DNA from: Amanita rubescens | Lineage: Eukaryota > Basidiomycota > Agaricomycetes > Agaricales > Amanitaceae | Length of the DNA: 64,000 nucleotides | Direction: 5' to 3' | NCBI GenBank assembly: GCA_015039365.1 | Contig: WION01000084.1 | Location: 1 to 64,000, forward strand | In this document: piece by piece, positions 10,701-21,551 of the stretch | Numbering within the stretch: position 1 is the stretch's first letter | How the letters are laid out: each line of letters begins with the position of its first letter | Made by a program: the position numbers and the translations under genes | The notes under the pieces: generated by a model | Told to the model about the DNA's origin: nothing | Seen by the model: only the letters and a program-made list of their open reading frames with translations | Database searches by the model: none

Positions 10701-11586
10701 CATTTTCCATGGCCATTTCCCACTTATCTTCATTCTCTACATCTGTCAACTTGACAAATTCATTGATTATTTGACCATCAAACTTGGTGAATATAACCAC
10801 CAAAGGAACTGTAAAGAACCACTTTGTCAATGCATAGTAAATTTGATGATGGGGGAAAAGGATAGAGATGGATTCACTAAAAGTTACCTTTGCTTGTCCC
10901 TTTGTTAAAGAATTCAAGTTCTGTGGGTAGAATGGGACGAGGGCTGTCCATCGGTATACAATACCTTTGAGAACCTTGGTCAGCCACCTAGACAAAGAGC
11001 TGAAACAAGATATGTACCATATCACATGTAGCTGATCTTTTAACTCAGTTTCTCCAGACCTTTTTTCAATGAACTCCCAAGCAACCCTCAATTCTTCAGT
11101 TGCACCAGATTCAAAGCCCTGAGAGTCATGGAAGATAAAGTTACTCCCAGGGTAAGTAAGTTGATGTTCAATATTATGTAGACCTCTCTGTCATTATTGC
11201 ACATGTATGAATGTGAGATCAAACTTAATTATTTGACTTACCTCCATTGATGGCATCAAATGAATTCCAGAAGCCACCAATTCTTTACCTGGAAGGGATT
11301 GTGAATTCAGAAAAGGGCAAGGATCAGTTTGGCTCACCATGTTCATCATATATGATGGGCTTTGCCCCCTTTGTAACACCACAAACCTTCTCCAAAATGG
11401 TTGTCTTTCCTGCATTGGCCCTCCCTATGACAAGGATACGAAAATATGGGCATAGGTATTGATCCCTAAGCATTTTTACATGTGTCTCATCTGCATCTGA
11501 TATATACATACAAGTCAAGCCTTGGTAATGAAAGAAGATGTCAGAGTTAGCCTACCCAAAGGAAGCACAGCAGCAGGATCTGCCAT
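4753..11586 (-). CDS. G-domain (P-loop GTPase) protein, 72 exons, 59 of them a single codon
   Basis: Start ATG 11586 (MADPAAVLPL). GTPase exons: 11586-11556, 11496-11338, 11288-11242, 11187-11018, 10964-10888, 10808-10620, 10567-10432. They carry G1 GRANAGKTT, G3 FHDSQGFESG and G4 FTKFDG, and end near TTQMNNLDLCAKSALR. Small exons follow: 15 nt (10326-10312), 4 nt (10252-10249), GAA 10197, 30 nt (10139-10110), four single codons, then the 53-codon array, a 54-nt exon (5181-5128), TTT 5053, 172 nt (4983-4812) and a last exon with stop 4755-4753. Every phase adds up, giving about 422 residues with no frame break. The 15-nt and 4-nt exons are the least certain. The P-loop and G motifs mark a guanine-nucleotide-binding protein of a family common in Agaricomycetes; its cellular role is unknown to me. 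Confidence 0.85.
5276..5290 (-). other. Zero-length exon / candidate recursive splice site (minus copy)
   Basis: On the minus strand GCTTTACAG is directly followed by GTGAGT (junction 5282/5281), between one-codon exons ATT (5353) and TGT (5230). It sits at the same place as the junction at 3274/3275 of the plus paralog. Confidence 0.6.
8197..8445 (-). repeat. Segment A of a ~240-bp direct duplication inside the minus microexon array
   Basis: This stretch contains one-codon exons AAG 8385, GCA 8318 and AAT 8256 and is nearly identical to 9450-9690, with a few single-base indels. Only one copy is needed to match the plus paralog. Here the AAG codon is intact and precedes a GC donor (GCCAGT), as at the homologous plus position 205-212. 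Confidence 0.8.
8446..9449. other. ~1.0-kb unrelated sequence inserted between the duplicated segments
   Basis: No intron-like 60-bp units occur here, unlike on either side. Short open frames exist on both strands (for example 8735-9052 plus) without recognisable domains. In the gene model it is intronic. No clear terminal repeats were seen. Confidence 0.5.
9450..9690 (-). repeat. Segment A' of the direct duplication, with a damaged exon
   Basis: Near-identical to 8197-8445. It repeats the AAT (9503) and GCA (9565) exons, but the exon matching AAG has only two bases (9629-9630) between acceptor and donor. This copy would break the frame, so it is probably skipped or is an assembly duplicate. 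Confidence 0.75.
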
Positions 11587-12031
11587 CACTAAGGTGCTAG
11601 GATGTTCGGTGATGGAGTGGTCTAGGAGTGATGCTGGGCTCAGAGAAAAGTGACTGTAATCGATAGTGTGACTCTTGTGAGACAGGAGCTTATGATCGAC
11701 GTTATCGTTGGATTCAGGTTTGAGATCAAGAGATTGATCAGTGATCAACGAGGCTGGCACTGGCAGTGATCCAGTAAGTACAACAATGGCTTGAAGCGAG
11801 AGATGATAACAGACAGGGCAAGCTTGATCGGCAGACAAAGAGTCAAGAGCGCGCAAAGTGAGTGAGAGTGAACTGTGAACGAGGTAGATGATCACTCAGT
11901 TGCGTGAGAGTCGGACATTGGCTATGTTTGGAGATGAACCATACCGGCATCTTCCGGCGGCCTTGTGTTCATACCGCCCATCATCACGACCCAACGGCGT
12001 GGACCGGACGCTGGTGCGTCGAGCATCCACG
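11587..12031. promoter_or_regulatory. Divergent intergenic region (shared promoter span)
   Basis: About 445 bp lie between the start of the minus G-domain gene (11586) and the plus gene at 12032. Open frames run into it from both sides, but the conserved protein starts lie inside. Composition changes from AT-rich (left) to balanced (right). No specific elements identified. Confidence 0.4.
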
Positions 12032-14906
12032 ATGGCCGAGTCTCCTCAGCACAATACCCGCGAGCTCACCAGAGAAATGCTCATCGCAGTCCTGGACCAC
12101 TTCTCAACCCTCCTGCCAAACAAATTCAATAACATGCCCGTTCGTCTCGTTGTGCACGGCGGCGCTTGCATGCTCCTGCACCCGGATCTGGACAGACTTG
12201 CCTCGCAGACTCCCCCATTTCTCTTATCGCCGCGCTGGTCTCCGGGCGCACCTCTCCAACCGGACGCTCCGGATGTCAAGCGTACCCAAACGAGGGATGT
12301 CGATATCATCGCTCGTTCTTTGGATCTGGAGTGGCACCACCTTGGCATCTCTGACCCCTTTGACCGTCTCAAGGACTGCATCGCATCCACCGCACGCAGG
12401 TTTGGTCTTGGTCTTGACTGGATGAACGCAGATGCTGACGTGGCCCTGCCCATGGCCGTCGAGTGCGTTTCTTTCCGTCCGTATTGCACCCGCTGACCCT
12501 TCTTCGGTAGCCCCGTTACCGGCATGACCTACGATCCCATCCACGCTGACACCCTCAAGCCCAACAACGTCCACCGTCACACCATATACAGGTCCACTAA
12601 CGGCATGCTACAGCTTATCAGTGTCACCCCTTTTTGGGCAGTCGCCCTCAAGCTCGTTCGGTATACCAGAAATGACCCCGGAGATATTTGCCTGATACTC
12701 AGGTATTCGTTTTCGGTGCAAAAGTTTGTCCAACTACTTACCGCGTTCAGGAACGGAACCAACATTTCTGGCACGCGATGGACAAGGGAACTAGTCGAAA
12801 AGTGGTTGGTAGATAACTGCTGGCCCATGGGCTATGCCTCCTATGACCACCGTCGTTGGGCTCAACTTGAAACTCGTATAGACCACGTCGTCGCCATGGT
12901 GAATGCCTACGATGATGATCAAGAGCTGCAGGAGGAAGAGAACCGGAAAAAACGATCAAAGAAGAAAAAGGTGCCCGTCATGTCCAGCCCGGGCTCTGAA
13001 GCCTCTTTTGTGCCGCCTACACCGGAAACAGCTCTCAAGTCCTCCCCCGCCCGAAGCCCATGCTCCTTCAGTCACCCTGGCAGCAACCACAAGCCACAAC
13101 CACTGCCGCAATTCCCAATACCCATATCCAGCGCAATACGCACCACAATACCCTTACCCACCACCCTACATGTACTTTACTCAACCATACCCTCTAGCAC
13201 CTCCCCTCCCTTCCGAGGCAGCTCCGGAACCCAGCACATCGTACGTTTCTAGATCGTTAGCAGACTGGACCGCATCCCGTCTGCACCCGACTACGCGGAG
13301 AAACACGGATGACGGAATCGATCAACATCGGGTGGCCCTACTGGTAGACGAACACCAACATGCTCGAGATCGGGCTCAGACGTGGCCGTCGCCTGCACGC
13401 GGGGCAGGGATGAACATCTCCGATATGGGTGTTCAACCGAACATTGTGATTGTGCCTGTTGTTGACGAGAAGGAAGAAAAGAGGAAAAGGCGGGTAACGG
13501 AATGGCTTGATGCGAATGCGTACCAAACGCATGGTGGGCCTCCTCACATCGTGACTTCGATGGCTCCACCATCCGTTCTTTCCCCTACGCCAATGATTTC
13601 CGTTCGGTCGCCTACTCCGGAGAGCCAGGTTGTTTCTCCACGGATTTCTTACCAGCAACAACCACCGTTGTCGCCCCACCTAGCACCACCTCCATCTTTT
13701 CAACCTCAAGTCCAATCTCGGCAGCAATCACCTCTGCAGCAGTCATCGGTAGTACCTCATCCGCAGCAGCAGCAGCATTCACCACAACTGCAACCTCAGC
13801 TACAACCACCCCCATCGCCTCAATCTGACACAACCCCAGCCGTCATCCCACCCTCAACTGGGTTTGTCCCACCCCGTTTCTCCGCGGACCAACGCGCGCG
13901 ATACGGGCCTTATGGTCGAGAAGGCCCTCTGGGCGTTCACCGCCGCCAATCATATTACGAATCCGACGAGGACAGAGATGATGACGAAGACGGGCTTACT
14001 ACTCCCAGTCCGAGTACAGGGGATAGAGATGATCGGGAGAGTATTGGAAGTAGTGGATTTGGAAGTCCGCGAGGTGTTGGTGTTGGTGCCGGTGCCAGTG
14101 CGGGCACGGGTACGGGAGGCGTAGAAACGGAGAGCGATGAAGATTGGGAGGAGGCGAGGGTTAGGGTTGTTGGCCCGGCGGGTGGGGAGGAACAGGGTGT
14201 GTTTATACCTCCCCTTCCTTCTCCTGCTCCGGCTCCATCACAATCGCAGTGGATAACGACCGTTCCACTTCTGGGAGCTTGGGTTGGTGTCGCTACGAAT
14301 CCCAACAATCGTACGGCTGGGAACGGCAACGCGCAAGAAAAGTCGAGGAGAGGTGGGATGAGAGAACTTGCGGAGATGGTTAGTGGGATTCGGATTCGTG
14401 GTGATGGGCCATCATCACCACCATCATCCTCGTCCTCGCATCTGCCACCGTCGATGATGGGGGTTGTTCTTCCTCCTTATGGTCCTTCGCATGTTCCACA
14501 ACAACCGCAGCAGCAGCAGCAGCAGAGACACCAACCGTACCTGAATTCGTGGATCTCATCATCCACAGCGACTTTACGCGGACCTACGAGGGCAACGAGG
14601 CCCATAACGCCGCAAGAAGTGTTCATCCCACCTGCATATACTCCCAGTCCCAGGCCGTTTCATAACGCGAATGTCAACAGGGATGACGAAGAAGACGAAG
14701 ACGAGGAGGAAGAGACAGATAGCTACTCGGATGGAAGCATTGATCAGAACACGCTATTGTCCTTCCCTCAACATGAGGAGGAGAGAGCTCAGGCTGGACC
14801 CGCTCATCATCCATACGCACATCCACAATTACCATATCCATATGCATACCCACCACATCCATCATCATATTCATACCCATGGCCAGTACCCGCTAGGACA
14901 AACTAG
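12032..14906 (+). CDS. Nucleotidyltransferase-like N-terminus fused to a long proline/glutamine-rich tail
   Basis: Start ATG 12032 (MAESPQHNTREL); an in-frame codon upstream at 11888 is less likely. Three introns were inferred: 12463-12510, 12703-12750 and 12971-13031. The last (61 nt, GTGCCC...AAACAG) is required to join the N-terminal frame to the tail frame. Residues ~30-100 hold RLVVHGGACMLLHPDL and TRDVDIIARSL, a pattern like DUF6036-type minimal nucleotidyltransferases (GG, then DVD). After a lysine-rich stretch (KKRSKKKK) the protein becomes low-complexity: Pro, Gln, Ser, acidic clusters and a His/Tyr/Pro-rich end near YPYAYPPHPSSYSYPW. The enzyme assignment is by motif only and catalysis is unproven. 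Confidence 0.75.
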
Positions 14907-14962
14907 TGTATTCTTGCAAAACTCTTCATGTATCGTATGTGCTTTACCGTACTGTACTATAA

Positions 14963-16090
14963 TTATTTTGTACCCCATTCTCGACGTAACTGCTCTGCCC
15001 AAGCCATGACGAAATACATGATACCGGCAGGTAAAACACACTTGATGCTGACTTCTTTCCAATCCCACCTCCTCCCTCCCCATTTCCCTCCCCACCTCTT
15101 CCAATACCCCCTCCTCGGTTCATCCCCACCGGACTCTCCCTCCCCGCTATCAGAGCTTCCGTGACCACCACCATCCCACCAAAGATTACTCGTCACCCAA
15201 ATTTGAACGCTCCTACTAGCACACGTCGTCGTCCCAATCAACGCCCAAACCACCACCGGCCTCTTCTCATGCTCAAAAACCGATAAAGTGATTTGCGTAG
15301 CTGGCCAACATATCCCTTGGAGCGCTAGGAGTCGGATGAGAGTTGAGAGCGGGGGGTAGTATAAACGCCAGCGGGTGAGGAGACCGGTTGTTAGAGCGAG
15401 GCATTGATAACCGGTTAGGATGGCCCAGAGGGTTGAAACGAAATAATCTATTCGTTCGGGTGGGTTTCGGGTGGAGTTGGAAGAGGTGGCTTGGTGGTGG
15501 GGTGGGTAGAGGACGTGGTAGAGGTTGTAGATCGTCCCGACAATGGCGGGGACGATGGAGAGTAAACGGGAGAATTCGAATAAGAGTGGGGTGAGTTGTT
15601 GTTGGAGGTTGTTGGGTGGTATTAAAGGGCCGGAGGAACGAACGATTCGAGCGGTGGGTAATCGACCGCGGGGCTTTTTTGTGTGTCAATTATCGTATAA
15701 GCTTAGCAGTTGGGACGTGCATGAACACTGACCGGTTCGTCTGCTTCGGTTTCGGTTTCGCCGAGGCAAAGTTGGCCGGGTGTGGTTGAAATGCTTTTTA
15801 CTTTGGAACGGGGAGTGCTACCTAGAGTTTTCTTGAGGCCGTTGAGGAATCGTGAACGGAGGCCTGAGGTGTTGGTCACGGTGCTTGTGCTGGTGGTGGG
15901 AAAGGTAGTAGCGGCGGGCGGTGGCAGGTTTTCTGTGGTGACCCCATGAAGTGTAAATGGGACGTGAACCATCCTCATCGTCATTTTCACTGCTGTCTAA
16001 GGGTGCAGAAGTGTATGGTGGAGGTGGACCAAAAGGTGTGGGTCTCGGATGAATGAGAGGAGAGGAAGCGGACTTGCGTGGATTTGACAT
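14963..16090 (-). CDS. EOS1: EOS1-like N-glycosylation-associated membrane protein
   Basis: Exons on minus: 16090-15943, 15863-15733, 15673-14963, all in frame, stop at the low end. The N-terminus (MSNPRKSASSPL) is Ser/Pro-rich and cytosolic in character. Four hydrophobic segments follow, around LLSIVPAIVGTIYNLYHVL, YFVSTLWAILTGYQCLAL, LIRLLALQGICWPATQITL and VVVWALIGTTTC. The block TTTCASRSVQIWVTSNLW is what I recognise as the EOS1 (PF12326-type) signature. In yeast EOS1 is an ER membrane protein affecting N-glycosylation and oxidative-stress tolerance. An acidic/glycine-rich insertion separates the core from the C-terminal segment VLPAGIMYFVMAWAEQLR. Codon 1 could instead lie at 16195, in frame. 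The second intron has a GTCAGT donor. Confidence 0.75.
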
Positions 16091-16226
16091 GGATGATGAA
16101 GAATGATAGCAGTGATAATAACGCGTGATATCATCGCCACGTTTTTGTGCCCACCACTCAATCAAAGGAACGATCATGAATGCACAACGGTACACAAATC
16201 AAATGAAAGCTGCCCTATAATACGTT

Positions 16227-17057
16227 TCACCATTCTGGATTGTCATTGAGATAGACCCAACAACTTTTCTCGTCCGACATAGGATGATTTTTCGACTCGA
16301 GCACTGCCAAAAAAGACGGTCCGATCCAAGTCAGTCTCTTAAAGACAACTTGCACCTAGTATGCACTTACAGTGCCTCCCTACTCGATATTCTAGCATCG
16401 ATTGCCACTGTCCGCAGGTAAGGCGCTGGGCCATAGCGCTTCTTCTTCATACCCTCCTCGGTATAAAATACCTTCCTTGCCTCGGTGAAGGTGATGAACA
16501 CCCCGCGACCGTCGGGGAACCGTACCCAATTAAACATTTCACCATGCATTACCTTCCATAACCCTGATCTCTCGAAATACTTGCTCCCAGCGTTCCTGAG
16601 CACCTTCATTATTTGGAATCCTAATGTCTTTTATCACCACACCGATCTTGAACAATTGCCCCAGTTTCGGTGCTGACGTCTTTTCGATATGCTCCCAGGT
16701 CTTTTCCAGCGGCACTACGAACACCTGTGCCTTTTGGTCCCCGACCAAAAGTATTTTATTTGGATCCTTGAGCATCTTTGTCAGGTATTTGAAATCTCCC
16801 TTTTCTTTTGGCAAATCCTTGGGTAGCGCCGGCATATCATGACTATTGGATGCCTGGTTTTGGGAGGAACTTGGCTCGCCTTCCTCCATTCTTTTCTAAA
16901 GACGACAAGGACAATCATTCAATCAGCCTGGCCGGGACGAAATTAGTAGCAAAAAACGCACCGAAATGGCGAGGGCATTTCTGAATCCGGTATACACCGG
17001 CGACGCGAACACGATAGAGATGGTGGTGAACAGAATGGCGAATGTAAAGTAACGCAT
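16227..17057 (-). pseudogene. Small secreted protein family, member 1 (probable frameshift)
   Basis: First of four tandem minus-strand paralogs. Exon 1 (17057-16962) encodes a signal peptide MRYFTFAILFTTISIVFA; exon 2 starts at 16895 (KRMEEGEPSSS). The mature part continues through GAQERWEQVFREI, then the family pattern resumes one base out of frame (GLWKVMHGEMFNW) with no plausible intron. A conserved donor at the end (GCACT|GTAAGT) leads to a last exon that reads EKSCWVYLNDNPEW in one frame, like the NW(V/I) terminus of members 3 and 4. Most divergent member. A sequencing indel is possible. Function unknown. Confidence 0.6.
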
Positions 17058-17362
17058 GATGTGTTCTGAGGACCAGCCTAGCTTGAATCTTCGCTCACCA
17101 TGGTTTTTATCATCTCAGTACACGTGCCTTCAACCACTGTTCGGGTATTGGGGAAATCAAGCTTCGTCACAGGGCAACTTGATCCGGTATCTTTTGGCAT
17201 CATCAACTGAAGGCCATGTTCCATCAACTACTGGTTGATTGACGAAACAGGGAAACGACAAAGTCTTGCTTACATCTAATATCGTTGCGTGTGTACGATT
17301 TAAGTAAAAAGCTATGAAATATCGGGCAATTTTCTTTTTCGTATGAAGCAACGTTATATGTA

Positions 17363-18193
17363 TCAAATATAAAATGCGCCTCTGCCGCGACTCGCGATCG
17401 AATGCACAAGTTTAAAAAGGACCCAATTAGTCGCACCGTAACACCTGCGAATAGAATTACCCAAGTCAGTAACACGTGTAATCACGACAACTTGAATTTA
17501 GTGGCACTTACAAGTCATCATCTTCGAGTCTATGGTCCCTGTATGAACTTCTTCACCTCAGGCAACACCTGAGGCTGCGAAGGGAGTGATACTTTAGGTA
17601 CATCAATTAACCTGTTTCTTCCCACTACGGATGGCGATGTAAACAATGTCGAGGTCTTTTGAGTGTCCCCATTTAACGTATGATTATCATCCCCGTGAAG
17701 CTGTCGGAGAAGTGAAAGTTCTTTCACAATGTCATACCAGCGCATTTTAAATTCTTTGCTGGTCCGAGCCCCCGAAATCTTGATACACTTCATCACGGCA
17801 TTCGGTTTTTTTAACTCTGCATCATCGGTTTCAAATTCCTTCAGGTGCGCTTTACTCAGTATTGAATCGGCGTCCTTGGCTAGTACTGCGTCTTCTCTCC
17901 AATTGCGGTCCAGGTCCTTGAAATTCATTTCATTTGGTAGACCCGAGGGCAGCTCGTATTGTTTTTCAAGGCGAGTCTTGCGACTGTGAGAACAGCCAGA
18001 TGCCGTCGCACGAGTCGTTTCTGAAAATGACAAAAGGCCGTTATTCAATGTACTACAGGTAGTAGCAACGACGTACTGTGATGGCGGGGGCATCTGGCGA
18101 CGCGATATCGCGAAGCTCGACGTGCACCGGCGAAGCATACGCGGTGCTAGTGATGATGATAAAGAGAATAGCGGATAGCATAAAGTATCGCAT
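17363..18193 (-). pseudogene. Small secreted protein family, member 2 (decayed)
   Basis: Signal peptide exon at 18193 (MRYFMLSAILFIIITSTAYA). The second exon holds ELPSGLPNEMNFKDLDRNW and the motif KKPNAVMKCIKISG. Against member 3 there are indels just after the first acceptor, so the two exons do not join in frame, and a pair of compensating shifts around 17640-17690, where KWGHSKDLDIVYIAIRSG is readable in another frame. The terminal exon matches members 3 and 4 (ATNWVLFK ... RGRGAFYI, stop at 17363). Overall it looks like a recently disabled copy. Confidence 0.6.
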
Positions 18194-18229
18194 GTCCGTT
18201 TTCGAGGACCAGCCTCTTAGTCGGAATTT

Positions 18230-19050
18230 TCATCAAACATGAGTTTTAAATACCAGTTTCTTTGGTTCCGAGTCGGGTGTTGGGGATTACGTTGTTAGGC
18301 GCTCCTACGTCAGGCTATAAGCTATACCTTGGTAACCCTCAACATCATGATCTATCACCAAACCACCTCTACCACCCCGCGCCCACGGTCACATCAATTG
18401 TCGCCGGTGGATTCGTTCAGCTCACCTCTCCGGTGACGTGAAATAGCTGTTTGGAGAGGCTTCTGTCACTTCTCATTGGGAAACAATGTCTCTTGGATTC
18501 TGGAAATGCGAGTTCGATTAGTGATACGCTGAGCCAAAAGGTCGTAAGCTCAACAAAGCGCTCCCCCGTTTGGGGTGGGAGAGAGGTAATCTGCTTGCCG
18601 GACTCTTTGTCTTGTGTCAAGACTAGTCTTCCCACGGGTCTCCAGGTTACCAACTTTCAACTTGTTGATGCTGCGGTTGATGCCGAAGAAGCCTGAGCGA
18701 GGTTCCTCCCGTTCGGTTCCTCCTGGTTCCTCGACTGCTAAGCAAGTCATTCAAAGATGCAATTATTTCGTTTCCGGCAAGCCATGGTCCCAACTGTGCT
18801 GCGAACTAGCGCCGTCGTGCTTGCAAATAAGATCTCCTGACGATTGGATTGCATGCTTGCATTTTCAGGACGCTTGTGCTCAGGTACGTTTTTGACATCT
18901 GAAACAAGATGCAGAAGGCGCGCCATGCTTTTGGAACGACGACGTGATGTATGAGACCTTGAGGGACCACATTGATTGATTACGGGCAGTCTCGCTGAGC
19001 GATTCCGGAATCTAGATGAAACATCAGCAATATGGCGCAAGCGAGAAATT
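18230..19050. repeat. Upstream/spacer segment duplicated with the secreted-protein genes
   Basis: Sequence upstream of member 2 (from TGTTGGGGATTACGTTGTTA near 18277) recurs upstream of member 3 near 20130, followed by further matching blocks (for example TAAGATCTCCTGA near 18828 and 20560). Gene plus flank therefore form a tandem duplication unit of about 1.85 kb. No gene is supported inside the spacer. Confidence 0.7.
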
Positions 19051-19216
19051 TAACCGGGGACTCAGGCCATGGCTATCACTTCAAGTTGATAAACCATTGT
19101 TGAATCGAAACGTGTCACTGTTGCCTGATTTTTTTCAAAAATGGCTGATAGAATTTCCTTCTGTACGGTTTGAACATGCGGGGCAATTTTTTTGGTAGGA
19201 ATCAACGCTATGCGTA

Positions 19217-20034
19217 TCAAATATATAAAGCGCCTTCGCCACGCGAATGTGCTCTATGTGTGTAGAGGACCCAGTTAGTCTCACCCTCACAAAATTTTCT
19301 GCGAAGAAAGTGAATAGAATTGCCCAGTCAGTAGTAATATGTGTCATCACGACAACATGTACTTACAAGTCCAAAAATATTTCACGGCGGCTCCGTACGA
19401 ACTCCTGCACCGCAGGTAACGCCATACGCTCCGAAGGGTCTGATACTTTAGGTACGTCGATTTGCTTGTTTTTTCCCGCACGGATGGCAATGTAAACCTT
19501 GTCAAGGCCTTTTGAGTGTCCCCATACAAAATCGCCATCATGATAAAGTCGTCCGAGAAGTCCAAGCTCGTTCACAATTTCATCCCAGCGTGATTTGAAT
19601 TGTTCGCTGGACCGATCCCCTGAAATATGGATATACTTCATTACGGCATTTGGTTTTTTTAACTCTGTAGCGCCAAATTTCGTTAGGTGCGCTTTACTCA
19701 GTTTTGAATCGGCGTCCTTGGCTAGTACTGCGTCTTCTTTCCAACTTTGATGCAGGTCCTTGAAATTCATTTCACTTGGTAGACCCGAGGGCAGCTCGTA
19801 TCGTGTGCTTTTGAGCGAGTCTTGCGACTGTGAGAGCGGCCAGACACGCCGCACGAGTCGTTTCTGAAAATGACAAAGACCGTTATTAAATGTACGACGA
19901 TAATGGTAACAACGTACTGCGATGGCGGGGCCGTCTAGTGACGCGATATCGCGAAGCTCGATATGCACCGGCGAAGCATACACGGTGCTAGTGACGACGA
20001 TAAAGAGAATGGCGGATAGCATAAAGTATCGCAT
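19217..20034 (-). CDS. Small secreted protein family, member 3 (intact)
   Basis: Start 20034. The signal peptide MRYFMLSAILFIVVTSTVYA is followed by SPVHIELRDIASLDG. Intron 1 begins GTACGTTGTTACC and ends TTTTCAG; intron 2 begins at GACTT|GTAAGT and ends TTCGCAG. The last exon reads KFCEGETNWVLYTHRAHSRG, EGALYI, stop at 19217. The intron 2 donor and the terminal motif are shared with members 2 and 4. The mature protein is about 200 residues, charged, without a domain I recognise. Tandem copies with signal peptides are typical of lineage-specific secreted proteins or effector candidates; that role is inference only. Confidence 0.75.
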
Positions 20035-20887
20035 GTCGTTTTTTCGTTTTCGGGGACCAGCCTAGTCAGAATCTTCGTCGAACTTGGCGTTTTAAACACC
20101 AGTAACCAGTTTTTTTGGTTCCGAGCCGGGTGTTGGGGATTACGTTGTTAAGCGCCGCTACGGTCAGGCTATAAGTTCTACCTGGATAACCCTCAACGTC
20201 ATCCATCACCAAACCACCCCGGCCGAGAGGTAATCTGCTATCACATCAATTCTCGTCGGTGGATCCGTTCAACTTACCTCTTCGGTGGCGTGAAGTGAAA
20301 TAGCTGTTTGGAGAAGCTTCTCATTGCGGTACAGACAATGATTGGATTCTGGAAATGGGCCCATGGGGGTACAAACGGTCGTCTTCTCACTGGTCTCCAG
20401 GGTTACCAACTTTCAAGTTGATGCATGCGCTGTTTATGCGGGCGGTGCACGAATCGATTCTCGAAATATGATTAGCTAAACAAGCCATTCGAATTATTTT
20501 GTTTCCGGAAAGCCAACTGTGTTGTGAACTAGCGCCGCCACTGCGCCGCCGGGCTTGCAGATAAGATCTCCTGATGACCGGATCATATGCTTGCAATTTT
20601 AGGACGCTTGTGCTCAGGTAAGTTTTTGCCATCTGAAACAAGATGCAGAAAGGTACGTCAGGCTTAGCGACAGCGTGATATATGAGGGACCGCGACTCTG
20701 GATGAAACGTCAGCAATGGCGAAAGCGAGAGATGCACATCACAGCTTAATTGGCGTGCAATTTCGATGCGGGCCGGTATCGGGCTCATAAAGGACGTATA
20801 TCTGACAGGTGAGGAGGACTTGGTGGAGATGCCCACCACGCACCGGTATCAATACAATACGGAGTACCCGAACTGTAAATACAGGTG
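20035..20887. other. Spacer between secreted-protein members 3 and 4
   Basis: Contains the second copy of the duplicated upstream segment (about 20085-20700). A 150-codon minus frame (20387-20839) has no recognisable features and is taken as chance. Confidence 0.5.
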
Positions 20888-21551
20888 TCAAATATAATAT
20901 ACGCCCGTGCCATGAGTAGAACGGTGATAGATCCAATTGGTGAGACCGTCTTTCCATTCACTGCCGAAGAAGAGGGGAGTCAGTGTCATCATGATAACCT
21001 CAAGCTTCAGCACTTACATCCCTTTATGATCATGTTTCTCTTTGAACTTCGACCGTAGTCCGCTCGTAGTCATCGAATTCGACGATGACTCGGTAAAAAA
21101 ATCCAGACCTGGATCCGTCTTCACCACGATGTAATACGTCCCGCCCTGACATCCCCACCTCAGATGGTTTGGATTATAAAGCTTGGCGAGAGCCAGGACC
21201 TCAGCTCCCGCTGCGCGGTAATCAGCATCCAAGATACGCTTCATCAGGGCATTCGGTAGCTCCTCGTTTCCCACTGGTAGCACTTCTTCCTTCCCAATCT
21301 TGTCTATGAATTTTTTCCCCCCCTTACGCTCCCAGTCATTCCACACTCTATCCAGCTTATTGAAATCCGTTCGTTTTGGTAACTCAGGTTCCGGACCCCT
21401 GGGTGACAAGCCTTGCCCACCGTCAATTTGTTTCTAAAGACAACCATTAATGCTGGAACATACTGCGCGGGGATAGATCTGGGTTGACCGGGAAGGCGCA
21501 CACGGCGCTAAATATGGCGATAAAAAGAGTGGCGATTATAAAATGGCGCAT
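20888..21551 (-). CDS. Small secreted protein family, member 4
   Basis: Start 21551. The signal peptide MRHFIIATLFIAIFSAVCA is followed by FPVNPDLSPRA and an intron (GTATGTTCC...TCTTTAG) to KQIDGGQGLSPRG. The body has ELPKRTDFNKLDRVWNDW and NEELPNALMKRILDADYRA, matching the ELPSGLP...NFKDL...W and KKPNAVMK blocks of members 2 and 3. The last intron starts GGGAT|GTAAGT. The final exon reads EWKDGLTNWIYHRSTHGTG, VYYI, stop at 20888. Frame is intact. The most divergent of the complete copies. Function unknown. Confidence 0.7.

Noticed and set aside
13955..14329. Minus-strand frames opposite the proline-rich tail
   Set aside because: Shadow of biased codon use in the plus-strand gene.
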